NCBI GenBank assembly: GCA_012719645.1
Contig: JAAXZX010000116.1
Location: 1 to 64,000 of the forward strand
Origin: Clostridiaceae bacterium
GTDB lineage: Bacteria > Bacillota > Clostridia > DSM-8532
Reading direction: 5' to 3'
DNA length: 64,000 nucleotides
Under the pieces are notes generated by a model. The model ran no database searches. It was not told the DNA's origin and was given only the letters and a program-made list of their open reading frames with translations. The position numbers were made by a program, and so were the translations under genes. Shown piece after piece: positions 1 to 10,200 of the stretch (position 1 is the stretch's first letter; each line of letters opens with the position of its first letter).

Positions 1-2235
1 GCGAGGGCCAGCCTGTTCGAAGTCCTGAGGCCCTTTGGTCTGTCCCTGTACTGTGCCGCCATGTTTACAGGACCGGCGAAGGTACTGGCTGCCGTTTCAA
101 TACTGATAGGAAACCTCATCTATTCCGGTCCCTACGAGGCGATCCGCCAATTGGCTGCCGTTTTGCTGTTTGAACTGGCCATACACTTCCAGAGGCTCAA
201 CGGCAATGCAAGGCCCACGCCCCTGAATCGCGCGGCGACCCTGGGTCTGGCTGTTCTTGTTACCGGGCTTGTTAAAGGCGTTGTGCAGGGGTTCCATGTG
301 TATGACCTTGTTGCTTCACTGCTATGCTCCGCCATTGCATTTTCGGCTTCAGTGCTTATACAGCCTGCACTGGCGCAGAAGGAAGACATGAAGCCGGGCC
401 AGTATGCCCGCAGCGGCTGGCTGACGGCAGCCAAGGCCATATTATTCTGCCTGATTGTCATAAGCCTGAGAGACCTGTATATAAGCGAACTTGATCTTAG
501 CAGCGTCATGGCCGGCCTGCTTGTCCTTGCCTTCGCACGCAGCAAAGGAAGCGCCTGCGGCGCCTGCCTGGGCGCCTGCGTGGGGCTTTTGCTGACCCTG
601 TACCGGGTTCCCGGTTCCCTGGAACTGCCTGGCTTGTATGCCCTGGCCGGCGCAGCAGCCGGGCTTCCGCTGAAAAAGAGGGTTTTCGCGGTAAGCCTCT
701 GGACGGCGGTAATCCTCTTTTTCACCGGGCTATCCATATTGAACGGCGATATGATCACGGGATATTACAGCGTCATGGTTTCGGGCGTCCTGTTCGTATT
801 CATCCCGCCAAAAGCACTGGGGTATATTTCTGAATACCTGGCAGGTCCTGTGGCCCGGAAGGCCATGGAGGACGAAGCCGGAAGGCGGGCAGCCCTGGAA
901 GCCGCAGACAGGCTTTATATACTGGGCAAGGCTATTTCAAGGGTTTCCAGAAGCCTCCGGGAGTTTATAAACGATGAAACCGATGATGAACAGACCATGG
1001 CCGAATCTGTCATGGAAATCGTGGCCGACAGGGTCTGCAGGCGATGTCCCCTGTGCGAGAGATGCTGGGGGACCAACTTTATCAAGACATATAAGCTTGT
1101 GGAGAAGGCCCTGTCAGATCTGAAAACTGACGAGACAGGGCTTTTGGAGATACCCGTGTGGTTCCGCAACGCCTGCACAAAAAATGAAAAGTTTATCGAG
1201 AGCCTGGGCATAGCCTTTACCGTATATAAAACCGAGAGACTCTGGCAGGCCAGGCTCAATGAGGCGCGGGAGCATATTGCCGAGCAGGCAGGCATCATTT
1301 CCGGCAATATCATGAGTATTGCCAGATCCATCGCGGAACGCAGGAGCCGGGATTATGAAATTGAGGAAAGCTTTCTTGAAACCGCCGCCGGCCTGGGCAT
1401 ACCTGTAGCGGATATCAGGATCGGCCCGGACAGCGGTTCCGGGATCTCGGCAGACCTCGTCTGCGAGGGAATCCACAGGATTGACATGGACCTCCTGGAC
1501 AGCACGGTACGGTCATTCCTGGGAAGCCAGATGGTAAGGGTGGGAGAGATGAGGCGGGATATCATGGGATACTCGGTCCTCAGGTATATGAAGAAGCCAA
1601 GGTTCCGGACAATAACCGGCGTGGCCCGGCTATCGAAGGAGGATTCATCCATATCCGGGGACAGTTTTACCTTCTTCATCAACGGGTACGGTTTCCACAT
1701 CAGCGCCATCAGCGACGGCGCGGGCAGCGGAAGCAAGGCCGAGCGGTACAGCAAGAACACCATCCAGATGCTGGAGTACCTGATGGACGAAGGGGTGGAT
1801 ATGGCTTTTGCAATACAGCTTATAAAGATGTACCTTGGAATCAGGGGTGACAGGGAATCGATCGCCACGCTGGATGCATGTTCCATCAGTCTTATGGACG
1901 GAAGCCTGAGATTCTTCAAACTGGGAGCGCCGCCATCGTATATAAGGACTATTGCGGGGGTCAGCGAAATCTCCTGCCCCGGTCCCGATTCGGAAGCGGA
2001 CGAAGCCGGCGAAAACGCAGCCCATGGAATTACCGAAGGTGATTTTGTAATAATGGTGTCGGACGGTGTCTACCATGCATTCAGTAATGACGGTCAGCCG
2101 ACCCTGCAGAAGTTTATAGAGGCCATGGATACTATCAATCCCCAGCAGATGGCCGATATAATACTGACTGAAGCAACACTGAGGGGCAAGGGCGCACGGG
2201 ACGACATGACGGTGCTGGTGACACGCCTATGGTGA
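1..2235 (+). CDS. spoIIE: SpoIIE, stage II sporulation protein phosphatase (5' truncated by window)
   Basis: Membrane-bound PP2C-type serine phosphatase that dephosphorylates SpoIIAA and so releases sigma-F in the forespore at the polar septum (family knowledge). The frame is open from base 1, so the N-terminus lies outside the window. The 744 visible codons show many hydrophobic segments in roughly the first 280 residues, a central region with a cysteine cluster (CRRCPLCERCWG, near codon 345), and a C-terminal PP2C domain from about codon 535. The PP2C motifs SGDSF, SDGAGSG, IMVSDGV and RDDMTVLV carry the metal-binding aspartates. The gene is convergent with murC and the two ends overlap by 9 bases. 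Identity is secure; only the start is unseen. Confidence 0.96.
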   Translation, partial: ARASLFEVLRPFGLSLYCAAMFTGPAKVLAAVSILIGNLIYSGPYEAIRQLAAVLLFELAIHFQRLNGNARPTPLNRAATLGLAVLVTGLVKGVVQGFHVYDLVASLLCSAIAFSASVLIQPALAQKEDMKPGQYARSGWLTAAKAILFCLIVISLRDLYISELDLSSVMAGLLVLAFARSKGSACGACLGACVGLLLTLYRVPGSLELPGLYALAGAAAGLPLKKRVFAVSLWTAVILFFTGLSILNGDMITGYYSVMVSGVLFVFIPPKALGYISEYLAGPVARKAMEDEAGRRAALEAADRLYILGKAISRVSRSLREFINDETDDEQTMAESVMEIVADRVCRRCPLCERCWGTNFIKTYKLVEKALSDLKTDETGLLEIPVWFRNACTKNEKFIESLGIAFTVYKTERLWQARLNEAREHIAEQAGIISGNIMSIARSIAERRSRDYEIEESFLETAAGLGIPVADIRIGPDSGSGISADLVCEGIHRIDMDLLDSTVRSFLGSQMVRVGEMRRDIMGYSVLRYMKKPRFRTITGVARLSKEDSSISGDSFTFFINGYGFHISAISDGAGSGSKAERYSKNTIQMLEYLMDEGVDMAFAIQLIKMYLGIRGDRESIATLDACSISLMDGSLRFFKLGAPPSYIRTIAGVSEISCPGPDSEADEAGENAAHGITEGDFVIMVSDGVYHAFSNDGQPTLQKFIEAMDTINPQQMADIILTEATLRGKGARDDMTVLVTRLW

Positions 2236-3621
2236 GCCGGTGCGGGAAAGATACATCTCGCCCACCATGTGGATATCCCCGGCTCCCATGGTTATAACCA
2301 GATCGCCGGTCTGGGCGTTTTCTTCTATGAAACGGACGATATCGCCGAAGTCCGAGATGTATACTGCATTACCCGTATTCCTGTTGATGCCTTCGGTTAT
2401 GGTACGGGAGTTGATAAGCCCGTTATCCTTTTCCCTGGCCGCATAGATATCGGTTACCACCACTGTGTCCGCAAGGGCGAAAGCGCGTGAAAAGTCGTCA
2501 AGAAGCTCATAGGACCTGGTATAGGTATGCGGCTGGAAGATACAGATTAAGTGGCCAGCCGCAAGGGCCCGGGCGGCTCTCAGCGTAGCCTGTATCTCGG
2601 TTGGATGATGGGCGTAGTCGTCCATTACCCGGATGCCGTTTTTCATGCCCTTGTCTTCGAGCCTTCTGTGGGTTCCCCTGTAGCCTTCCAGACCTTTTAT
2701 GATTGATGTCCGCGCGACGCCAAGGGCATGGCAGGCGGCTATGCATGCCAGTGAATTGGAAACATTGTGCAGACCGGGTACCTGCAGCTTCACCCGTCCC
2801 CAGGAGGATTTCTTATGGAAAACCGTAAAGCCGGCGCACCCGTCTTCGAAGGAGATATCCTCGCATGTCCAGTCTGCGTCCGGGGAGTTCAGCCCGTAGC
2901 TTACAAAAGGCCTGGTCAGGGATTTGGACAAAAGGCGGGTCTGGGGATCATCATAATTCAGGACAATTATACCCGGTTCTCTTACGTTGGAAAGGAAGGA
3001 CTGGAATGAGGACCGGATATGGTCAATATCCCTGAAATAGTCCAGATGGTCGGCTTCAATATTCAGGACCACAGCGAGCGTAGGCCTGATTTTCAGGAAA
3101 CTGTCCTTGTATTCGCAGGCTTCGGCTATAAACCATGAACTGCTGCCTATCCTTGTATTGCCCCCGATGGCGTCAAGCATTCCTCCCACATGAACGGTGG
3201 GATCAAGCCCGCCCTCCAGCATGACCTGCGATATCATGGAGGTGGTGGTGGTCTTTCCATGGGTTCCTGAAACAGCTATGCAATGCTGGAAATGGTCCAT
3301 GATCACGCCTAAAAGTTCAGCCCTTTCCATTACGGGAATTCCCCTGTTTCTGGCTTCCGCCAGCTCCGGGTTATCCTGCGGAATGGCGGCTGAATAGACC
3401 ACCAGGTCCTGGTTTGTGATGTTCGAGGCGTCGTGGGACGGAAAGACGACAGCGCCCATATTCCTGAGCATTTCTGTTATATCTGATTCACGGATATCAG
3501 ATCCTGTGATCTTTATCCCCTTATGCATCAATATTTCAGCCAGGCCGCTCATGCTGATGCCGCCAATGCCCACCATATGGACGGTAATATTTCCCGGCGT
3601 AAAAGAAATGCGGTTTTTCAT
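2227..3621 (-). CDS. murC: MurC, UDP-N-acetylmuramate--L-alanine ligase
   Basis: Cytoplasmic Mur ligase that adds L-alanine to UDP-MurNAc with ATP, the first step of the peptidoglycan stem peptide. Motifs in order are an N-terminal dinucleotide-like GIGGISMSGLAE, the ATP loop GTHGKTTTT, EADHLDYF in the central domain and DDYAHHPTEI in the C-terminal domain; the length of about 464 residues is normal. An upstream in-frame ATG at 3642 would add seven residues. I prefer the ATG at 3621 because a GGAG lies about 10 bases upstream and because the likely promoter -10 box (3656-3661) would leave almost no leader for the longer form. It is alone on this strand between spoIIE and spoVG. Confidence 0.95.
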   Translation of the reverse strand: MKNRISFTPGNITVHMVGIGGISMSGLAEILMHKGIKITGSDIRESDITEMLRNMGAVVFPSHDASNITNQDLVVYSAAIPQDNPELAEARNRGIPVMERAELLGVIMDHFQHCIAVSGTHGKTTTTSMISQVMLEGGLDPTVHVGGMLDAIGGNTRIGSSSWFIAEACEYKDSFLKIRPTLAVVLNIEADHLDYFRDIDHIRSSFQSFLSNVREPGIIVLNYDDPQTRLLSKSLTRPFVSYGLNSPDADWTCEDISFEDGCAGFTVFHKKSSWGRVKLQVPGLHNVSNSLACIAACHALGVARTSIIKGLEGYRGTHRRLEDKGMKNGIRVMDDYAHHPTEIQATLRAARALAAGHLICIFQPHTYTRSYELLDDFSRAFALADTVVVTDIYAAREKDNGLINSRTITEGINRNTGNAVYISDFGDIVRFIEENAQTGDLVITMGAGDIHMVGEMYLSRTGSP

Positions 3622-3655
3622 TAAGTACACGCTCCAGTGCATATATGCCAGATAG

Positions 3656-3685
3656 ATTATATATCAGCGGACAGGACGGACACAA
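3656..3685 (-). promoter_or_regulatory. Candidate sigma-A promoter for murC
   Basis: On the minus strand a perfect TATAAT (3656-3661) is preceded at 18 bp by TTGTGT (3680-3685), which keeps the TTG of the -35 consensus. Transcription would start near 3649, about 28 bases before the preferred murC start. The -35 is weak, so this is an inference. Confidence 0.45.
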
Positions 3686-3755
3686 GGTCCCCCAGGGGAA
3701 GTATTCCATGGAACAGGAAAATATATGCAATAATTTCTTTAAAATTTATAAATAA

Positions 3756-3784
3756 GAAGGATATTTGAAATTTATGCCGAAATA
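3756..3784 (+). promoter_or_regulatory. Candidate sigma-H promoter for spoVG
   Basis: GAAGGATAT at 3756-3764 fits the sigma-H -35 pattern RNAGGAWWW. GCCGAAATA at 3776-3784 fits the -10 pattern RNNGAATWW with one mismatch, and the 11-bp spacer is in the expected range. In Bacillus subtilis spoVG is the classic sigma-H target, so position and context agree. Start of transcription would fall about 50 bases before spoVG. Confidence 0.6.
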
Positions 3785-3840
3785 TTGTATTATTATTATA
3801 CCAAATCTACATGTATTTAACGGAAGGTGGGCTGCTAAAA

Positions 3841-4134
3841 ATGGAAATAACGGATATCAGGATCCGCAAGGTGGAAGCAGAAGGTAAAATGAAGGCTGTA
3901 GTGTCGGTTACTTTCGATAACGAGTTTGTTGTACATGACATCAAGATTATTGAAAGTCAGAACGGCCTGTTTATTGCAATGCCGAGCCGCAAGACCCCTG
4001 CTGGAGAATTCAGGGACATCGCGCATCCGATCAACGCGGATGCCAGGAACAAAGTCCAGAATGCCATTCTGGAGAAATACCAGTCGATGCTTGCAGAAGA
4101 AGAAGCGGCCGGGGCGCTTGCCAGCATCGAGTAA
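3841..4134 (+). CDS. spoVG: SpoVG, small RNA/DNA-binding sporulation and cell-division regulator
   Basis: A 97-residue protein starting [11 protein letters not shown], the full length of the SpoVG family. Family members bind nucleic acid and affect septation, capsule and sporulation; the exact target here is unknown. Family-typical features are the N-terminal MEITDIRIR strand, FVVHDIKII and a central MPSRKTP-type segment, followed by a short helical tail. The start is the ATG at 3841 because GGAAGGTGG lies 10 bases upstream; a longer frame from 3811 lacks such a site. A sigma-H-like promoter precedes it and a hairpin terminator follows. The order spoVG-glmU-prs is conserved in Firmicutes. Confidence 0.97.
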   Translation: MEITDIRIRKVEAEGKMKAVVSVTFDNEFVVHDIKIIESQNGLFIAMPSRKTPAGEFRDIAHPINADARNKVQNAILEKYQSMLAEEEAAGALASIE

Positions 4135-4156
4135 CACCAATACAACACATTTTTAT

Positions 4157-4188
4157 GGCACTTATATAATAAGTGCCTTATTTATTTT
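4157..4188 (+). terminator. Rho-independent terminator after spoVG
   Basis: A 9-bp perfect stem GGCACTTAT / ATAAGTGCC (4157-4165, 4169-4177) with a 3-base loop is followed by a T-rich run to 4188. It separates the short spoVG transcript from glmU, although read-through would allow a longer operon. Confidence 0.75.
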
Positions 4189-4275
4189 CCGCCTGATTAT
4201 CACTATGGACAATTGAAAACAACCGGCGAATATGAAACAATAATTGATGGAAGCGCCACTGAAAGGAGCAATTTT

Positions 4276-5658
4276 ATGCAAAATCTGATTACGGTTATAC
4301 TTGCGGCAGGGGCTGGTACGAGGATGAAATCCGACATTGCCAAGGTTCTGCATAAAATATGCGGGCAGACCCTGTTGTCTTATGTTGCTGACGCGGCAAA
4401 AAAGGCCGGGTCCGGCGAGATCATAGCGGTAATCGGACATCAGGCCGACCAGGTGAGGGAATCGGTTAAGGACGTTACATTTGTCCTGCAGGAGGAGCAG
4501 TTGGGAACCGGTCATGCGGTGATGCAGGCGCGTCCCTTCCTGGAAGGAAAAACCGGAACGGTGCTGGTCCTTTACGGAGATACGCCCCTTATAACTGCCG
4601 AAACATTAGGGAAGGCCTATGAAACACATCTGAGGGACAGGAACCAGGTTACTGTCATTACTGCCCGTGTCAGTGATCCAACCGGCTATGGCAGGATAAT
4701 CAGGGACGGGGAAGGAAGGATCAGTTCCATCGTGGAGCATAAGGATGCCACGGATGAGCAGAGGGCAATTAATGAGATCAACTCGGGCATGTACTTCTTT
4801 GAAGTACCCGCGCTGCTCAGGGCTCTGGAAGGGCTGAAAAACGACAACAGCCAGGGCGAGTACTATCTTACCGACACCATTGAAGCTATACTTTCCGATA
4901 ATGGCTCGGCAGGGGCGTACCTTGTCGATGACAGCAGCGAGATCCTGGGGATTAACGACCGCATCCAGCTTGCCGAAGCTGAAAAGATCATGAGGAACAG
5001 GATCATACATGAGCATATGAGGAACGGGGTTACCTTTATTCTACCCGAAACATCGGTAATCGGGCCCAATGTGAAAATAGGCAGGGATACCGTAATATAT
5101 CCGGGAACACTGCTTGAAGGCAGCACGCGCATAGGCGAACGGTGCATCGTCGGCCCCTATTCGCGCGTTTTGGATTCGGTGGTCTGCGATGATGTACATA
5201 TCATGAATTCAGTTATCCTGGAATCCGAGATAGGATCGAAGACCAAGGTTGGTCCCTTTGCCTATATGCGGCCCGGCTGCAGGATAGGGAGCAATGTAAA
5301 GATTGGTGATTTTGTTGAGGTAAAGAAATCCGAGATAGGGGACAATACAAAGGTGTCCCATCTTACCTATATCGGGGACGCGCTTGTAGGGAAAAATGTC
5401 AACATGGGATGCGGTGTTGTGGTGGTCAACTATGATGGCGTGAAGAAGCACCAGACCGTGGTGGGCGACTATGCGTTTGTGGGATGCAATGTCAACCTGG
5501 TTTCGCCGGTGGAGGTGAAGCCCCATTCGTATATTGCTGCCGGATCGACTATTACCGACGAGGTGCCCGAGTATTCCCTGGCCATAGCGCGCAGCCGCCA
5601 GACCATAATCAGTGACTGGGTGAAACGGAAGGGACTGGATAAAAAAAGTAAAGATTGA
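4276..5658 (+). CDS. glmU: GlmU, bifunctional UDP-GlcNAc pyrophosphorylase / GlcN-1-P acetyltransferase
   Basis: Makes UDP-N-acetylglucosamine, the precursor of peptidoglycan and teichoic acids, in two steps: acetylation of glucosamine-1-phosphate and uridylyl transfer. The N-terminal half has the nucleotidyltransferase signature [11 protein letters not shown] near residue 10. The C-terminal half (from about residue 250) is a left-handed beta-helix of hexapeptide repeats (for example [19 protein letters not shown]) with the acetyltransferase end. At 460 residues it is of normal length. The start at 4276 follows AAAGGAG at a spacing of 7; an upstream in-frame start at 4213 lacks a ribosome site. 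prs follows after about 20 bases. Confidence 0.97.
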   Translation: MQNLITVILAAGAGTRMKSDIAKVLHKICGQTLLSYVADAAKKAGSGEIIAVIGHQADQVRESVKDVTFVLQEEQLGTGHAVMQARPFLEGKTGTVLVLYGDTPLITAETLGKAYETHLRDRNQVTVITARVSDPTGYGRIIRDGEGRISSIVEHKDATDEQRAINEINSGMYFFEVPALLRALEGLKNDNSQGEYYLTDTIEAILSDNGSAGAYLVDDSSEILGINDRIQLAEAEKIMRNRIIHEHMRNGVTFILPETSVIGPNVKIGRDTVIYPGTLLEGSTRIGERCIVGPYSRVLDSVVCDDVHIMNSVILESEIGSKTKVGPFAYMRPGCRIGSNVKIGDFVEVKKSEIGDNTKVSHLTYIGDALVGKNVNMGCGVVVVNYDGVKKHQTVVGDYAFVGCNVNLVSPVEVKPHSYIAAGSTITDEVPEYSLAIARSRQTIISDWVKRKGLDKKSKD

Positions 5659-5678
5659 TTCTGGAGGTCTTGCTCGAC

Positions 5679-6641
5679 ATGAATGTTCACGGTAAGGATA
5701 TTAAAATCTTTGCAGGAAACTCAAATCTCGAACTGGCTGAAGAGATTGCCCAAAAGATCGGCCTGCCCCTGGGAGAAGCAGTGGTAGGCCGCTTCAGCGA
5801 TGGGGAAACAGCGATCAGCATCAACGAACCAGTGAGGGGCTCCGATGTTTTTATCATCCAGTCCACCAGCACACCGGTAAACGAGAACCTTGTGGAACTG
5901 CTGATCCTGACCGATGCGCTGAGACGCGCCTCAGCCGGAAGGATCACGGCGGTTATGCCATATTTCGGCTATGCCCGGCAGGACCGTAAAGCCAAGGCAA
6001 GGGACCCCATATCGGCGAAACTGGTGGCCAACCTGATCACCACAGCGGGAGCCGACAGGGTGCTGACCATGGATTTTCATGTTCCGCAGCTGCAGGGATT
6101 CTTTGATATCCCCGTTGACCATCTTCAGGGTTTTCCCATCCTGGCCAGGTATTTCTGGGAGAAGTTCAAAGGCAAGGTTGACGATGTTGTGGTTGTTTCG
6201 CCCGACGTAGGCAGCGTGACAAGGTCGAGGAAATTCGCAGAAAGTCTTGATGTGCCCATGGCCATTATCGACAAGAGGCGTCCCAAGGCCAATGTCTGCG
6301 AGATCATGAACATCATCGGCGACGTCAGGGGTAAACGCTGCGTTCTGGTGGATGACCTGATAGATACCGCCGGAACCGTCGTCACCGCGGCCAATGCCCT
6401 TACCGACATGGGCGCTGCCGAGGTCTATGCCTGCTGCACCCACCCGGTTCTCTCCGGACCTGCCATTGAGAGGATCAGAGCTTCGGCCATCAAGGAAATG
6501 GTTGCCCTGAACACCATCCAGGTTCCCAGGGAGAAAAGGATCGAAAAGATAACAATCCTTTCGGTGGCCGATATTTTCGCCGAAGCCATTGAAAGGATAT
6601 ACGGCGACATATCAATTTCCACGATTTTCACACAGCAATAG
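5679..6641 (+). CDS. prs: Prs, ribose-phosphate pyrophosphokinase
   Basis: Transfers pyrophosphate from ATP to ribose-5-phosphate to give PRPP, used for purine, pyrimidine, histidine, tryptophan and NAD synthesis. Of 320 residues, visible landmarks are the N-terminal [15 protein letters not shown], the flexible-loop region [28 protein letters not shown], and the PRPP-binding signature [12 protein letters not shown] near residue 222. The ATG at 5679 is chosen: GGAGG lies 11 bases before it, and a TTG at 5655 overlaps the end of glmU without its own site. It sits in the usual glmU-prs-pth-mfd order. Confidence 0.97.
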   Translation: MNVHGKDIKIFAGNSNLELAEEIAQKIGLPLGEAVVGRFSDGETAISINEPVRGSDVFIIQSTSTPVNENLVELLILTDALRRASAGRITAVMPYFGYARQDRKAKARDPISAKLVANLITTAGADRVLTMDFHVPQLQGFFDIPVDHLQGFPILARYFWEKFKGKVDDVVVVSPDVGSVTRSRKFAESLDVPMAIIDKRRPKANVCEIMNIIGDVRGKRCVLVDDLIDTAGTVVTAANALTDMGAAEVYACCTHPVLSGPAIERIRASAIKEMVALNTIQVPREKRIEKITILSVADIFAEAIERIYGDISISTIFTQQ

Positions 6642-6652
6642 GGGAGTAAGCC

Positions 6653-7213
6653 ATGCATATCATAGCAGGTCTTGGTAACCCGGGGACCAGATACCATATG
6701 ACCAGGCATAATGTCGGGTTTGACACCATTGATTTTTTAGCCGCCCAGTACCGGATGACCAATTTCAAATCCAGGCACAAAGCCCTGATAGCCGAGGGTA
6801 TGATTCAGGGCAGGAAGGTCATGCTGGTAAAACCTCAGACTTACATGAACAACAGCGGCGAATCGCTGGCCGGGATACTCAGTTGGTACAAGGCAGATCC
6901 GGCTCAGCTCATCGTTATCTATGACGATATTGATCTGGATCCGGGCAAACTAAGGATAAGGCAGAAAGGCGGCCCCGGAACCCATAACGGCATGCGTTCC
7001 ATTATCAGCCATCTTGGAACCGAGGATTTTCCCAGGGTCAGGATTGGGATAGGCAAACCCAATACGGAAATGGATCTGGCGGACTTCGTACTGAGCAGAT
7101 TCACGCCGGAGGAAAGAAACCTGGTCAATGAGGCCATTGAGAGGGCAGCACTTGCGGTGGCGACCATGATCTGCGCTTCGGTAGAGGTGGCTATGGGGAA
7201 ATATAACGGATGA
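6653..7213 (+). CDS. pth: Pth, peptidyl-tRNA hydrolase
   Basis: Releases peptides from prematurely dissociated peptidyl-tRNA, recycling tRNA; essential in bacteria. The 186 residues show the family pattern GLGNPGTRYHMTRHNVGFD with the catalytic His of TRHN, the substrate-contact region KPQTYMNNSGES, IYDDIDLDPGKLRIR and GGPGTHNGMRS. GGGGAG lies just upstream of the ATG. Its stop overlaps the mfd start by four bases (ATGA), which suggests translational coupling. Confidence 0.97.
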   Translation: MHIIAGLGNPGTRYHMTRHNVGFDTIDFLAAQYRMTNFKSRHKALIAEGMIQGRKVMLVKPQTYMNNSGESLAGILSWYKADPAQLIVIYDDIDLDPGKLRIRQKGGPGTHNGMRSIISHLGTEDFPRVRIGIGKPNTEMDLADFVLSRFTPEERNLVNEAIERAALAVATMICASVEVAMGKYNG

Positions 7214-10200
7214 AACAGATGTATTTACCGAACTCTATTCTGGCATCATCATCCCGTCTTAAAGCATTAACAGGCAAGATCCGGCCTGGCGCCGAACTGG
7301 TGGCGTCAGGGGTGTCAGAGTCCCAAAAACGGCACCTGGCCTGGTGGACAGCCCGCGAGTCCGGCATGAAAGGGATTTATGCGGCCTGGAACGAGATGCA
7401 GGCCAGGCAGGCCTTCATGGACCTGTCCTGGCTTACAGGTGATCGGGCCGTTTATCTTCCCGGCCGCGAGATCATGCTCTATGATGTGGAGGCCAGGAGC
7501 TTTGAACAGACATATGACAGGATAACAACCCTGGTCAGGATCCTGAAGGGTGACTACGATTTTGTGGTGACCTCGGCCGAAGCGCTCATGCACCGGCTTA
7601 TGCCGCCCCGGGAACTGGCCCGCTGCCGCCTGGAACTTCGGACAGGAGGACAGGCAGGGATTGAGGACCTGGAAGAAAAGCTCCTGGAAATGGGTTATGA
7701 GCGTGTTGACAAGGTTGAGGGCAAGGCCCAGTATGCCGTAAGAGGCGGCATAATGGATGTATTCCCCATCAACGCCGATATGCCCTGTCGTGTTGAATTC
7801 TTCGATATAGAAATTGATTCCATTCGCGTCTTCTCCCCTGAAACCCAGCGTTCTGTCCAGGCAATTGAGCAGATGGAGATCTATCCGGCCAGGGAGATCA
7901 TCTATACCCGCGGACAGATACCAGCCATAACCCGGCGTATCCGGGAAGCCCTGGATAAGGCTCTTGGAAAGGTCGCCCGGGATATAAGGCCGCTTCTGGA
8001 GAAAAACATCGGCCGGTACATGGAAAAACTGCAGGACAGCCACTATTTCACCGGGATTGACAAGTTTATACCGTTTATCCTGAAAGACAGCGCCGATCTT
8101 TTTGAATATACCGGGGAAGGGCATCTGCTGTTTTTCGAGGAGCCTGCAAGGACCCGAGAGAGGATGGAAAACCTGCAGGAAGAACTCCGTGGCCTTTGCG
8201 ATGTGCTTACTGAAAAGGGCATGATACTGGGTGAAACCTACGGGCTGCTCTTTGAAGCCGAAACCGTTCTCCGCTCGGCATTGAGGCATCCGGTTATGAC
8301 CCTTTCGTCCCTTGAAGATTCGGAAACCCTTACACCGAACCCTACAACTGTAATTAATATCAATGGGTCCAGCATAAGCCCCTATATCGGGAAGCTGGAC
8401 CTGCTGTTCGACGATTTAAGAAAATGGGCTGACCAGGGATACAAGGTATTCATACTGGTTTCCCGGGAGGACAGGATCGGGCGGTTACTGGATGAACTGC
8501 GCGAGAAAGGGATAACGGCGGCGGATGCCGGGCATTTCACAGCCTGGCCCCGGGGATATGCCGTACTGGTGGGCTTCGGCTGCCTCCACAGCGGCTTTGT
8601 CTACCGCGATGAAAAACTCGTGGTGGTGACCGAGAGCGATATTTCGGCCAGGAGCATGAAAAAGGCGCGAAGGAGAACCATCGGCCGCGGAAGACGCATT
8701 GAAACCTATACCGATCTCAAGCCGGGGGATTATGTGGTGCACCAGGTCCATGGCATAGGCATCTACCAGGGCATCGAACAGCTGACGGTGGAAGGGCTCA
8801 GGCGCGACTACCTGAAGATATCCTACAGGGATGGCGGCACTCTTTTCATCCCCACTACCAATATGGACCTGATTCAGAAGTATGTGGGTTCCGAAGGCCG
8901 TGAACCGCGGCTGAACAAGCTGGGCGGGACCGAATGGGCAAGGACAAAGAAACGGGTCAGGGAATCCCTGAAGGAACTGGCAATCTCACTGATCAGGCTC
9001 CAGGCCGAAAGAAAGAGCATGAAGGGTTATGCCTTCTCTTCCGATACTGTCTGGCAGAGGCAGTTTGAGGAGGCATTCGAATATGAGGAAACACCCGATC
9101 AGCTCAAATGTATTGAAGAGATAAAGCGTGACATGGAATCCGATGTGATCATGGACCGTCTGTTGTGCGGGGATGTGGGTTACGGGAAAACCGAAGTGGC
9201 CCTGAGAGCCGCTTTCAAGGCGATTATGGACGGAAAGCAGGTGGCTTTCCTGGTACCCACCACCGTTTTATGTTCCCAGCATTATGAGAACTTCAAGAAG
9301 CGTTTTTCGGGATTCCCCGTAACAGTCGAAATGCTGAGCCGTTTCAGGACCGATGCGGAGCAGCGCGCCATCCTGCGTGATCTTAAAGCCGGCCGGATTG
9401 ATATCATCGTCGGCACCCATATGCTCTTTTCGGAGGAGGTTAAGTTCAGGGATTTAGGCCTGCTTATAGTTGATGAGGAGCACCGGTTCGGGGTAGCCCA
9501 TAAGGAAACAATCAAGAACAGGTATCCCCATGTGGATACCCTGACCCTTTCCGCAACGCCCATACCCAGGACGCTGAACATGTCCCTGGCGGGTATCCGT
9601 GATATCAGCACCATTGAAGACCCCCCGGAGCACCGCTATCCGGTGCAGACCTATGTGGTGGAGTACCGGGAGGATATTGTCAGGGACGCCATCCACAGGG
9701 AACTGGCCCGAAGCGGCCAGGTGTTCTATCTTTACAACAGGGTCCGGGGCATTCAGTCCAAGGCTGCCCAGATACAGAAACTGGTTCCTGAAGCCCAGGT
9801 GGGTTTTGCCCATGGCCAGATGAGCGAGCGCGAACTGGAACAGGTTATACAGTCCTTCCTTGACAGGGAATTCAATGTTCTGGTCTGCACCACCATCATC
9901 GAATCGGGTATTGACATGCCCAATGTCAATACTATCATAGTAGAGGACTCCGACAGGCTGGGACTTGCCCAGTTGTATCAGCTCAGGGGGCGGGTAGGAA
10001 GGTCAAACCGCCTGGCGTATGCCTACCTGACCTACAAAAGGGACAAGGTCCTCGGTGAAACGGCCGAAAAGCGCCTGAAGGCAATACGGGAGTTCACCGA
10101 ATTCGGATCAGGGTTCAAGATAGCCATGAGGGACCTGCAGATCCGCGGAGCCGGGAATCTCCTGGGACCTGAACAGCACGGCCATATGGAGAGCGTGGGA

